Assembly: GCF_900110465.1 (NCBI RefSeq)
Contig: NZ_FODV01000003.1
Coordinates: forward strand, 186,001-250,000
Origin: Halogranum amylolyticum
GTDB taxonomy: Archaea > Halobacteriota > Halobacteria > Halobacteriales > Haloferacaceae
DNA length: 64,000 nucleotides
Reading direction: 5' to 3'
Position 1 is the first letter of the stretch. Every line of letters starts with the position of its first letter. Both the position numbers and the translations under genes were made by a program. Shown piece by piece: positions 1 to 7,780 of the stretch. The notes below the pieces were generated by a model. The model was not told the origin of the DNA. It saw only the letters and a program-made list of their open reading frames with translations, and searched no databases.

Positions 1-1
1 C

Positions 2-319
2 GGCAACGAGGAGGCGCTCTACGTGCTCGACGGCGAGGGAACACTCCGAGCGGACGACGGGACGCATCCGCTCCGCGCTGGTGACTACGTCGCGCTTCCC
101 GTCGGCGAGGAGGGCGGCCACCGCGTCGTCAACGACGGCGAGGAGACGTTGCGGTATCTCGCCGTCTCGACGATGAGCGAACCGGACGTGTCGGTCTACC
201 CCGACTCCGGGAAACTCGGCGTCTTCGCGGGATCGCCGCCGGGGAGCGACGACCCGCGGACGCTCCAGGGGTACTATCGCCTCGACGACGACGTCGACTA
301 CTGGGACGGCGAGGAGTGA
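2..319 (+). CDS. Cupin domain protein, 3' part
   Basis: The reading frame is open from the first bases of the window, so the start lies upstream and this is a partial gene (about 105 residues visible). The segment begins GNEEALYVLDGEGTLR, followed by a GDYVALPVGEEGGHRVVND stretch. These are the two halves of a cupin beta-barrel: the Glu-containing first motif and the G-x(5)-P/H-x-N second motif. The C-terminal part (SVYPDSGKLGVFAGSPPG) is a conserved tail seen in haloarchaeal cupins of unknown substrate. The next gene starts 53 bp downstream on the same strand, so the two could be cotranscribed. The function beyond small-molecule or metal binding is unknown. Confidence 0.8.
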   Translation, partial: GNEEALYVLDGEGTLRADDGTHPLRAGDYVALPVGEEGGHRVVNDGEETLRYLAVSTMSEPDVSVYPDSGKLGVFAGSPPGSDDPRTLQGYYRLDDDVDYWDGEE

Positions 320-372
320 GGGAGGGCCGCCGAAGAGCGGGGCTTTTGCCCAGCCAGCCCCAACAGTCAGTC

Positions 373-771
373 ATGACGCGTCAGGCGACCGACGAGGAGC
401 GACAAGAGACGACGGAGACGACACCGCGCATCGTCTACGATGACGACTGTGGGTTCTGTACGTGGGCTGCGGCCTTCGCAGACCGCCACGGCGAGTTCGA
501 ACTCGTCGGGTTCTCGGAGTTGACGCGAGCCGAGAAGGTCCGGCTTCCGGCGAACTACGAGAGCTGTGTGCATCTCCTCGTCGACGGCGACGTGTACTCC
601 TGCGGCGAGGCGACAGAACAGGTCCTGGCGCGACTCGATCCGACGGCGCGGCAGACGTTCGAACTCCTTCGGGGAGTGCCGGGGTACGCGAAACGACGAG
701 AACGGCTCTACCGATGGACGGCCGACCGGCGCGCGCTGTGGGGGAAGATCCTCCGACGCGACTCGCTGTGA
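373..771 (+). CDS. DCC-family thiol-disulfide oxidoreductase-like protein (DUF393)
   Basis: The 132-residue protein contains YDDDCGFCTWAAAFADRHG near the N terminus. This is the D-x-x-C-x-x-C signature of the DCC (DUF393) family, whose members are predicted thioredoxin-fold thiol-disulfide oxidoreductases. A later segment (SGEATEQVLARLDP-like, ending in a basic RRERLYRWTADRR tail) matches the usual family layout. I chose the ATG at 373 because the upstream in-frame codons (from 316) look like non-coding Arg/Gln-rich translation and overlap the preceding stop. The substrate is unknown. Confidence 0.85.
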   Translation: MTRQATDEERQETTETTPRIVYDDDCGFCTWAAAFADRHGEFELVGFSELTRAEKVRLPANYESCVHLLVDGDVYSCGEATEQVLARLDPTARQTFELLRGVPGYAKRRERLYRWTADRRALWGKILRRDSL

Positions 772-801
772 AGACGAGACGGGGCGACGAGACGGCCCGC
801 G

Positions 802-1089
802 TCACCCGAGCGCCGCGTCGACAGCGGCGAGCACCGAGATGGCCGTCTCGCGGTCACGGTCGGGGGCGTCACCGAAGTAAGTCTGGAGCGCGGTTCGAAG
901 CGACTGGAGTTCGTCCGGTGTGAACACGCGCTCACCTTCGACCGTCTCCAGGAGGTTCACTCGACAGTCGACGCTCTGGTCGTTCTCCACTGCGCGCTCG
1001 ACGGCAGCGAGAACGGCCGTGTGCAACACCCACGCCTCTTCGGGCGAGAGGTCGAGGGTCACCGGGTCGCCGTGGGCCGTTTCGGTCAT
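802..1089 (-). CDS. Small conserved haloarchaeal protein, function unknown
   Basis: Encodes 95 acidic residues starting MTETAHGDPVTLDLSPEEAW. The predicted content is mostly helical: SPEEAWVLHTAVLAAVERAVE, then a TPDELQSLRTALQTYF segment. There are no cysteines beyond one and no membrane segments or recognisable catalytic motif. Its codon use and acidity match the neighbours, supporting a real gene. A TATA-like box lies 32-45 bp upstream (1121-1134). I recognise the type (small protein found across haloarchaea) but not a function. Confidence 0.75.
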   Translation of the reverse strand: MTETAHGDPVTLDLSPEEAWVLHTAVLAAVERAVENDQSVDCRVNLLETVEGERVFTPDELQSLRTALQTYFGDAPDRDRETAISVLAAVDAALG

Positions 1090-1120
1090 GCGGTTGTTCC
1101 TCCAGTCACACGTACGGACC

Positions 1121-1134
1121 GTATACTTTTAATC
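1121..1134 (-). promoter_or_regulatory. Putative TATA box for the 802-1089 gene
   Basis: On the minus strand the sequence reads GATTAAAAGTATAC, an AT-rich island in GC-rich DNA, centred about 38 bp before the start codon at 1089. This spacing fits an archaeal TATA box with a very short leader. Inferred from sequence alone. Confidence 0.45.
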
Positions 1135-1213
1135 ACGAGTCATGTTGGCATCGAACACGCACAACACCAGAAAGCGTGTCGGCAGAGACGGTCCGACCGG
1201 CAGACGTCGACGC

Positions 1214-2377
1214 TTACTCGAACGCCGAGAACCCGGTCAGATCCTGTCCGAGCACCAGCGTGTGGATGTCGTGGGTCCCCTCGTAGGTGTAGACGGTCTC
1301 CATGTTCGAGAGATGGCGCATCGGCGGATAGTCGACCGTGATACCGTTGCCGCCGAGCATCTCCCGGGCGACGCGGGCCTGGTCGCGGGCCATCCGGACG
1401 TTGTTGCGCTTGGCCATCGACACCTGCTGCGGGCGGAGATCGCCGCGCTCTTTCAGTTCGGCGAGTCGGTGCGCGAGCAGTTGGGCGGTCGTGATCTGGG
1501 TCGCCATCTCCGCGAGCTTCTCCTGTTGGAGCTGGAAGCGTGCGATCGGGCCGCCGAACTGCTCGCGGTCGGTCGCGTAGTCGCGAGCCGTCTCGAAACA
1601 GTCGCGGGCGGCACCGACGGCACCCCACGCGATACCGAACCGGGCCTGCGTGAGACAGGAGAGCGGTCCCTTCATCCCGGTGACACCGGGGAGGACGTTC
1701 TCCTTCGGGACGACGACATCGTCGAGACCGATCTCGCCCGTGATGGAGGCACGAAGCGAGAGTTTCTCGTGGATCTCGTTCGTCGAGACGCCGTCGCGGT
1801 CGGTCTCGACGAGGAACCCCCGGATGGGCCTCTCATCGGCCGACGTGTCGCGCGCCCAGACGACGGCGACGTCGGCGATAGGCGAGTTGGTGATCCACGT
1901 CTTCGACCCGTTGAGAACGTAGCTGTCGCCGTCGCGTTCGGCCCGCGTCTCCATCGACGAGGGGTCCGACCCGTGTTCCGGTTCCGTGAGGCCGAAACAG
2001 CCGACGGCCTCGCCGGCCCCGAGTTTCGGCAGCCACGTCTCCTTCTGCTCGTCGCTCCCGAAGGCGTGGATGGGGTACATCACGAGCGCACCCTGCACGC
2101 TCGCCATCGACCGCAGTCCCGAGTCGCAGGCCTCCAGTTCCTGCATCAAGAGGCCGTAGGCCGTCTCGCTGACGTTCGGGAGTCCGTAGCCGTCGAGATT
2201 CGGCGCGTAGAATCCCAGCTCTCCCATCTCTGGGATGAGTTCCGTCGGGAACGTCCCCTCCAGATAGTGGTCGCCGATCTCCGGGCGGACCTCCTCTGCG
2301 ACGAACTCGCGGGCGGTGTCACGGATCAGTCGCTCCTCGGCGTCGAGGTCGGCCTCCAGTTCTACGTAATCGAGCAT
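1214..2377 (-). CDS. Acyl-CoA dehydrogenase, glutaryl-CoA dehydrogenase-like
   Basis: A 387-residue FAD-dependent acyl-CoA dehydrogenase of normal family length. The N-terminal helical domain begins MLDYVELEADLDAEERLIRD. The middle domain carries GCFGLTEPEHGSDPSSM, the FAD-binding signature, and the C-terminal domain has RFGIAWGAVGAA and, near the end, YEGTHDIHTLVLGQDLTG. The Glu in YEGTHDIH (about residue 366) is the expected catalytic base. This motif set is closest to the glutaryl-CoA dehydrogenase branch, but substrate cannot be fixed from sequence. The ATG at 2377 was chosen because more upstream in-frame translation is Arg/Ser-rich shadow of the next gene. It lies 52 bp from the amidotransferase gene on the same strand, a possible operon. 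Confidence 0.93.
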   Translation of the reverse strand: MLDYVELEADLDAEERLIRDTAREFVAEEVRPEIGDHYLEGTFPTELIPEMGELGFYAPNLDGYGLPNVSETAYGLLMQELEACDSGLRSMASVQGALVMYPIHAFGSDEQKETWLPKLGAGEAVGCFGLTEPEHGSDPSSMETRAERDGDSYVLNGSKTWITNSPIADVAVVWARDTSADERPIRGFLVETDRDGVSTNEIHEKLSLRASITGEIGLDDVVVPKENVLPGVTGMKGPLSCLTQARFGIAWGAVGAARDCFETARDYATDREQFGGPIARFQLQQEKLAEMATQITTAQLLAHRLAELKERGDLRPQQVSMAKRNNVRMARDQARVAREMLGGNGITVDYPPMRHLSNMETVYTYEGTHDIHTLVLGQDLTGFSAFE

Positions 2378-2429
2378 GAACGACTCTCGGCGCGGTTCAG
2401 TGAAAAGCGTTCGCAAGCGTCGCCTGCTT

Positions 2430-3134
2430 CTACGCCGCCGCCTTCGACTCGTCGCGAACCCGCTGTGCGTACTGCACGAAGTTGTCGAACAGCTGTTTCG
2501 CCTCGCAGGCCGCCTCGTAGTTCGCCGGCGTGATGCCGTCGAGCACCGACTGGATACGGTCGTCGCCGAGGAACTCTCCCTTGCTCTCGGTGATTTTCTC
2601 GGCGGTCGCCGTGTCGTACTCGGGGTGGAACTGGACGCCGAAGCAGTGACCTTTCCGGAACCCGTGGTTGCCGTATTCGTTCTCGGCGATGGGGTGAGCA
2701 CCCGGCGGGAGGTCGGTCACGCTGTCGCCGTGACTCGTGAAGACGGTGAAGCGGTCGCCGACGCCCTCGAACAGCGGGTCGTCGCCGGTGTGTTCGACCT
2801 CGGTGTAGCCGAGTTCGAACGACCCCATACCCTCGACGGTGCCGCCGAGCGCCGCCGCCACAATCTGATGGCCGAAACAGACGCCCAGGATGGGAAGATC
2901 GCGGTCGGCCGCCTCGGCGACCCAGTCGACGAGGTCGGCGATCCACTCGTCGTCCCAGTAGACCGAGGAACTCGACCCGCTGACGACGACGGCGTCGAAG
3001 TCGTAGTGGTCGGGGAGCTGTCCACCGCTGGCGTCGAACTCGACGAGATCGGCGTCGAGTTCGCGTCTGAAGTTTCGTCTCGTGGTCGGGTCGTTGTGTG
3101 ACGCATCGAGAAAAGCCACACGTAGTCGTCTCAT
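2430..3134 (-). CDS. Class I glutamine amidotransferase (GATase1-like)
   Basis: A 234-residue protein with a complete class I amidotransferase triad: Cys86 in PILGVCFGHQ, and His170 and Glu172 in GVQFHPEYD. The SGSSSSVYWDDEW segment near residue 52 replaces the usual oxyanion-strand region and suggests a stand-alone GMP-synthase-like amidotransferase, a common haloarchaeal type, rather than a GuaA subunit. The amide acceptor is unknown. The ATG at 3134 precedes a typical beta-strand start (MRRLRVAFLDAS); longer in-frame starts would add a Ser/Arg-rich segment without family resemblance. Confidence 0.88.
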   Translation of the reverse strand: MRRLRVAFLDASHNDPTTRRNFRRELDADLVEFDASGGQLPDHYDFDAVVVSGSSSSVYWDDEWIADLVDWVAEAADRDLPILGVCFGHQIVAAALGGTVEGMGSFELGYTEVEHTGDDPLFEGVGDRFTVFTSHGDSVTDLPPGAHPIAENEYGNHGFRKGHCFGVQFHPEYDTATAEKITESKGEFLGDDRIQSVLDGITPANYEAACEAKQLFDNFVQYAQRVRDESKAAA

Positions 3135-3255
3135 TGTGTCCCGACAGGAGATGGGTGGGAAAATGCCTTGCGTTCGGCGCGGGTTTCTGCCGGTCTCTGC
3201 GAACCGTCCGTCGGCTCCGATGACGACCGTCTGTCGCTGATATCTTCGCCTTCTG

Positions 3256-4032
3256 TCACTCGCTCTGTTCGGCGAGGAAGTCGAGTAACAGATCGTTGAC
3301 GACCCGCGAGTGCTCGACGTGGGCGAGATGTGCCGCACCGTCGACGAGGTTAAACGACCCTCGCGGGAGTCCCTCGGCCAGTTCGCGACCGCGTTCGACC
3401 GGCCAGACGGCGTCTTCCGAGCCGTGGAGCACGAGCGCCGGCGTCGTCACCTCGTACAGTCGGTCGGTGGCGTCGAACCCCTCGACTGCGGCGGACTGCG
3501 CTTCCCACGCAGGCTTCGTCGCGTCTTCCTCGCGCCGCCACGCGACGATCTGGTCGACGACGTCCGGTTGCTCCTCGAAGAACGCCCGCGAGAGCGCTGC
3601 GTCCAGGGAGGCGCGGAGCTCCGGCGGGTTCGTCGGCACGCCGTAGAGCGGCGAGAGGTCGAGGTCGCCGCCGGAGGCCGCGGTGCCGACGAGCGTCAGA
3701 CTCTTCGCCCGCGACGAGGACAGCGCGGTCTGCAGCGCGACCATCCCGCCCAAGCCGGCACCGACGAGATGCGCTTTGCGGGCGCCGTGGTCCGCGAGGA
3801 CGACTTCGAGATCCTGTGCGAGTTCGCCGACCGTGTACGGACCGTCGGGGGTGTCGGACTGCCCGGTCCCGCGAACATTCATCACGAGGCTCTCGTACGG
3901 GCCGGCGACCGCGGCGTGCTGCCACCCCCACTGCCAGGCCCCGTAACCGACGTCGCCGACGAACGCGACGGTCTCGCCCTCGCCGTCGGTGTCGTAGAAG
4001 AGCGAGACGTCGCCGTTGCGTGCAGTTGGCAT
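3256..4032 (-). CDS. Alpha/beta-hydrolase fold protein without canonical Ser nucleophile
   Basis: The 258-residue protein has an alpha/beta-hydrolase layout: NVRGTGQSDTPDGPYT (the strand-4 region), a nucleophile elbow HLVGAGLGGMVALQ at residues 88-101, an acid loop GSEDAVWPVERG and a late His motif DGAAHLAHVEH. At the elbow the usual G-x-S-x-G is G-A-G-L-G, so the nucleophile position (Gly93) is glycine. Either it is non-hydrolytic, uses another chemistry, or the family normally carries this change. The ATG at 4032 gives a standard start (MPTARNGDVSLFYDTDG). It is encoded on the same strand as DoxX, 81 bp downstream of it. Confidence 0.85.
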   Translation of the reverse strand: MPTARNGDVSLFYDTDGEGETVAFVGDVGYGAWQWGWQHAAVAGPYESLVMNVRGTGQSDTPDGPYTVGELAQDLEVVLADHGARKAHLVGAGLGGMVALQTALSSSRAKSLTLVGTAASGGDLDLSPLYGVPTNPPELRASLDAALSRAFFEEQPDVVDQIVAWRREEDATKPAWEAQSAAVEGFDATDRLYEVTTPALVLHGSEDAVWPVERGRELAEGLPRGSFNLVDGAAHLAHVEHSRVVNDLLLDFLAEQSE

Positions 4033-4113
4033 GGGAGGATGTACTCGAAGAAATCGGTTCAACCCACCGGTTCGGTCGGTCCTCGTCGAACGCGGACGGA
4101 GAGCGCCGGGGAG

Positions 4114-4659
4114 TCACCCGAGCAGATACCGGAGTTTCGGCCGCTTCCGGACGAACTCGGTCTCCTCCAGGTAGCCGTCGACCCCGAAGATGCGGCCCGC
4201 GGCGAAGACGCCGCCGACGACGAACATCAGCAGTCCGAACAGGTCGCCGTTGACGTAGCCGTGTGCCCAGTCGGCGTTGCCCAGGTAGAACAACACCATC
4301 AGGACGCCGCCGAAGAACGCCGCGAGTCGGGTGAGCGCTCCGACCAACAGTCCGAGGCCGATGAGCAGTTCACCGACCGGAACCGCGAGGTTCGTGAACT
4401 CCAGGAGCAGCGGCGTCTGACCCGCCCACGCGAGAAGACCGTGGATAGGCGCACCTTGCGTCCCCTGGACCAGCCACCCGGCGGCGTCGAACGGCTCCGG
4501 CCCCGTCAGTTTCCCGAACCCGGCGTGGAAGAACCACCACCCGGTCACGAGACGGACGAGCACCGTCACGTAACCTGCGACACCCTCCGCGTAGTCGAAC
4601 TCGACTGCGTCACCGAACCAGTCGGTCGTCGCCCGCGTCGTCGTCCGTGTTGTCGCCAT
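4114..4659 (-). CDS. DoxX-family membrane protein
   Basis: Encodes 181 residues with a short Thr/Arg-rich leader, then about four hydrophobic segments. VRLVTGWWFFHAGFGKL and PVGELLIGLGLLVGALTRLAAFFG are the characteristic DoxX/TQO-small-subunit-like motifs (R-x-x-x-G-x-x-F-x-x-x-G-x-x-K and G-E-x-x-x-G-x-x-L). Family members sit in the cytoplasmic membrane and are linked to quinone or thiosulfate oxidation in some archaea, but most are of unknown role. A 12-bp perfect palindrome lies 11 bp upstream of the start. Confidence 0.85.
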   Translation of the reverse strand: MATTRTTTRATTDWFGDAVEFDYAEGVAGYVTVLVRLVTGWWFFHAGFGKLTGPEPFDAAGWLVQGTQGAPIHGLLAWAGQTPLLLEFTNLAVPVGELLIGLGLLVGALTRLAAFFGGVLMVLFYLGNADWAHGYVNGDLFGLLMFVVGGVFAAGRIFGVDGYLEETEFVRKRPKLRYLLG

Positions 4660-4669
4660 CAGTCGTCAC

Positions 4670-4681
4670 CTCACATGTGAG
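4670..4681. promoter_or_regulatory. 12-bp perfect palindrome upstream of DoxX gene, operator candidate
   Basis: CTCACATGTGAG is perfectly self-complementary and lies between the DoxX start codon (4659) and an upstream AT-containing stretch (ATAACTGG complement near 4700) that could be its promoter. A palindrome here could bind a dimeric repressor. Palindromes of this length occur by chance several times in 64 kb, so this is tentative. Confidence 0.3.
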
Positions 4682-4880
4682 TGTCGTGCCGCCGACCACG
4701 TATAACTGGAAAGCAGTTCCCAGAGACTGAAAACGAACGCAAGACCGGGAGAGGAAAGCGGGTTCGAGACGGCGCGTCTGCGACCCCCGAGGGTCGTCTG
4801 TGTGACGTCGTCTCAGGCCGCACCTCCACGACAGCGTGTCCGCGACCACGAAGGGTCGCGCGGACGAGGTCGCTCCGGAC
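4682..4880. other. Intergenic region between DoxX and alaS
   Basis: Lies upstream of DoxX and downstream of alaS. Apart from the candidate promoter near 4698-4708 I see no gene, RNA or repeat in it. Confidence 0.5.
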
Positions 4881-7649
4881 TTACGCGTTCAACACGCTCT
4901 TCAACAGGTCCGGCGCCTCCGCGAGCGCGTCGTCGAGTTTGTCGACGTCGGGGCCGCCACCCTGTGCGAAGTCTGCGGGGCCGCCGCCGCCGCCGCCGAC
5001 CTTCCCGGCGAGCTGGCCGACGAGGTCGCCGGCGTTGAGGTCGACGTCGTCGGGGACGCCGACGACGAACGTGGCGCTGCCACCGTCGGCGCTGCCGAGG
5101 ACGGCGACCTTCCCCTCGTCGACGAAGGCGTTGGCCATCTTCCGGAGCTCGTCGGTGTCGCCGTCGAGTCGCTGGACGACGACGGGCGTGCCGTCGATGT
5201 CGATCTCGTCGCCGCCGGCTGCCGCGCGCGCCTCCGCGAGTTCGCTCTTGAGGCGGTCGATGGTCTTGCCGCGCTCCTTCCACTCGGTGAAGAAGCGCTC
5301 GGCGGTGTCCGGCACCTCCTGCGGCGTCACGTCGAGCACCTCGGCGGCGTCGTACAGCGCGTCTTCGGTCCGCTGGGTCGCCGAGAGGGCGGCGTCGCCA
5401 GCCGCGAAGACGATGCGCTCGATGCCGTCCTGAACGGGCTCGGTAGTCAGCACTTTGACACAACCGATGTCGCCCGTCCGCTTGACGTGCGTACCACCGC
5501 AAGCCTGCACGTCGTCGGCGACGTGGATGAGCCGGATGTTGGTCCCCGGCGGGATCCCACCCTGATAGAGGTCGAAGCCGTGTTTCTCCTCGGCTTCGTG
5601 GCGGTGGGGCCACTCCTGTTTCACCGGATGGTTCTCCATCACGATCTCGTTGGCGACGCGCTCGATCTCCTTGACCTCCTCGCGCGTGATGCGCTCGTAG
5701 TGGGTGATGTCGAACCGGGAGCTGGTCGTCCCCTTCTGGGCGCCGGCCTGTCGGATGTGGTCGCCGAGCACCTGTCGAGCGGCGTAGCCGACGACGTGCG
5801 TCGCCGTGTGGTGTCGCATCAGCTGACGGCGACGCTTCACGTCGACCTGGCCGCGGACGAACTCGCCCTTACCGGGGTCGCGGTCAGTCCGGTGGAGGAC
5901 GACGCCGTCACGGATCTGGACGTCCGTGACCTCGGCCGTCAGGTCTTCGCTGGTCAGCGACCCCTTGTCGGCGGGTTGGCCGCCGCCCTCGGGGTAGAAC
6001 ATCGTCTGATCGAGGACGACGTCGTACCCCTCGTCGCGCTCGAAGACGTCGAGGATGACCGCCTCGAACTCCGTGCGCTGTTGGTCCTCGTAGTAGAGCT
6101 TCTCGGTGTCGGGAAGCTCCGACAGCCGGTCGTCGCTCCGTTCTCTGTCCTCGAACGCCTGCTCGGTGTCGTGGCGGGCCGCCACGAGCGAGTAGAAGTC
6201 GTCCGGGACGTCGACCTCGGCCCCGCGCTCCTCGGCGATCTCTTTGACCATGTCCGGCTGGATGCCGTGGGAGTCGTACAGTTCGAGCAGTTCGTCAGTG
6301 GGGATGGTCTCGCCCGTCCCGGCGTACTCGTCGGCGAGTTGCTCGATGCGGCGGCTGCCGCGTTCGAGCGTCTTGCGGTACTTCGCCTCCTCGGTGCGGA
6401 CGATGTCGCGGATGGTGTCGCGGTTGTCGTAGTCGAGGCGCTTCGCCTGCATGTCGACGAGTTCGTCGAGCGGCGCGTCGATGCCGACGTTGTCGACGAG
6501 GCGCTTCGTCCGGCGCAGCACCATGCGGGCGAGATAGCCCGTGCCGACGTTCGAGGGGACGATACCGTCGCCGAACATGTACGCGAGCGCGCGGCAGTGG
6601 TCCGCGATGGCGTAAATGTCCTCCAGCGGCCGCATCAGCGTCGTCAGTTCGCTGACGTTGACGTCGAGTTTGTCCGCGATGTTGTCGCGGGCGACGTCCA
6701 TGTCCTCGGCCTCGTCGATGTCCATGTGACCGGCGAGTTTCGCGGCGCGGTGGATGAGCCGTTCCTCGTCCTCGGAGTGTTCGATGCCCGCGTTCTCCTT
6801 GAGGAAGGCGATCATCTCGGGGTAGACCGCCTCGTAGACGGTCGGCGTCCCCTGACTCATCCACGTCCACCGTTCCAGCCCGTAGCCGGTGTCGACGATG
6901 TACGTGTCCATCGGCGAGTAGCGGTTGCCGTCCTTCAGTTCGTACTCGCCCTCGGGGTCCTGCTTCAGCGACATGAAGACGAGCGTCGCCAGTTCGGCCC
7001 CCTTGTAGATGACCTCGATGGCGGGGCCGGCGTTGCCGCCGCCGACCCACGGGTCCTCGATGTAGACGATCTCGTCGAGGTTCGCGCCCATCGACTCGAA
7101 CAGCTCGTCGCAGTAGCGGACGGTGTCGTTCTTCCAGTAGACCTCTCCCTCGTAGGCGTACTCGTCTTCGGCTTCCTCGCGGGCGTTGAACGCGTGATGG
7201 GCCATCATCTCGAACGCCATCGTGTGTCGGCCCGTCCGGCCGACGTTGTCGATGTCCTGCATCCGGATGCACGGCTGAGAGATACAGAGCGGGTTCGCTG
7301 GCGGCGGCGTCTCGCCCGAGGTGACGAGCGGCTGGAAGTCGTAGATCGACGCCTGCGTCAGGAGCACGTCGTCACGCCAGCGGTTGGCGGCGACCGGGTA
7401 CGGGTCGATTCGAGTGTGGTCGTTGTCCTCGAAGAAGGAGAGGAACGCCTCCCGCATCTCTTCCATCGTGTAGGCCTCGTCGAACCCGGGGTCGTCGATG
7501 AAACTGTAGTCGTCACACGGTGGCTCACCGCACGTCTCTCGATCGTGGTCGCGCGTCCAGAAGTTCGCCCCGCAGGAGGGACACTCCTTTCGCACGAAGT
7601 CGTTCTCCTCGAAGTAATCGAGGCGATACTCCGACTCGAGTTCGCTCAT
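4881..7649 (-). CDS. alaS: Alanyl-tRNA synthetase
   Basis: A 922-residue class II synthetase that charges tRNA-Ala in the cytoplasm. It begins with the archaeal-type N-terminal extension carrying a zinc-binding-like Cys cluster ([19 protein letters not shown], then CGEPPCDD). The aminoacylation core includes the class II region around [18 protein letters not shown]. The editing domain has the HxxxH pair in [12 protein letters not shown] and the [13 protein letters not shown] motif. The C-terminal domain ends with a Gly-rich loop ([17 protein letters not shown]). Length and domain order match archaeal AlaRS. The promoter region is shared with the divergent histidine-kinase gene (7650-7780). 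Confidence 0.98.
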   Translation of the reverse strand: MSELESEYRLDYFEENDFVRKECPSCGANFWTRDHDRETCGEPPCDDYSFIDDPGFDEAYTMEEMREAFLSFFEDNDHTRIDPYPVAANRWRDDVLLTQASIYDFQPLVTSGETPPPANPLCISQPCIRMQDIDNVGRTGRHTMAFEMMAHHAFNAREEAEDEYAYEGEVYWKNDTVRYCDELFESMGANLDEIVYIEDPWVGGGNAGPAIEVIYKGAELATLVFMSLKQDPEGEYELKDGNRYSPMDTYIVDTGYGLERWTWMSQGTPTVYEAVYPEMIAFLKENAGIEHSEDEERLIHRAAKLAGHMDIDEAEDMDVARDNIADKLDVNVSELTTLMRPLEDIYAIADHCRALAYMFGDGIVPSNVGTGYLARMVLRRTKRLVDNVGIDAPLDELVDMQAKRLDYDNRDTIRDIVRTEEAKYRKTLERGSRRIEQLADEYAGTGETIPTDELLELYDSHGIQPDMVKEIAEERGAEVDVPDDFYSLVAARHDTEQAFEDRERSDDRLSELPDTEKLYYEDQQRTEFEAVILDVFERDEGYDVVLDQTMFYPEGGGQPADKGSLTSEDLTAEVTDVQIRDGVVLHRTDRDPGKGEFVRGQVDVKRRRQLMRHHTATHVVGYAARQVLGDHIRQAGAQKGTTSSRFDITHYERITREEVKEIERVANEIVMENHPVKQEWPHRHEAEEKHGFDLYQGGIPPGTNIRLIHVADDVQACGGTHVKRTGDIGCVKVLTTEPVQDGIERIVFAAGDAALSATQRTEDALYDAAEVLDVTPQEVPDTAERFFTEWKERGKTIDRLKSELAEARAAAGGDEIDIDGTPVVVQRLDGDTDELRKMANAFVDEGKVAVLGSADGGSATFVVGVPDDVDLNAGDLVGQLAGKVGGGGGGPADFAQGGGPDVDKLDDALAEAPDLLKSVLNA

Positions 7650-7780
7650 TACCAGTTATCTGGCCGATGCCCGGGTAAAACAGTTCCGCAACACCCAGTT
7701 CCGAGACCACCGACAGTCGCCTTCACCACAACGTTTTTGCCTGCTGTTGGCAACTGTCGGATACTCGGATACGTCGCCAG

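Noticed and set aside
1142-2533. 463-residue frame opposite the acyl-CoA dehydrogenase
   Set aside because: Antisense of a well-supported enzyme; Gly/Arg/Val-rich composition without family motifs.
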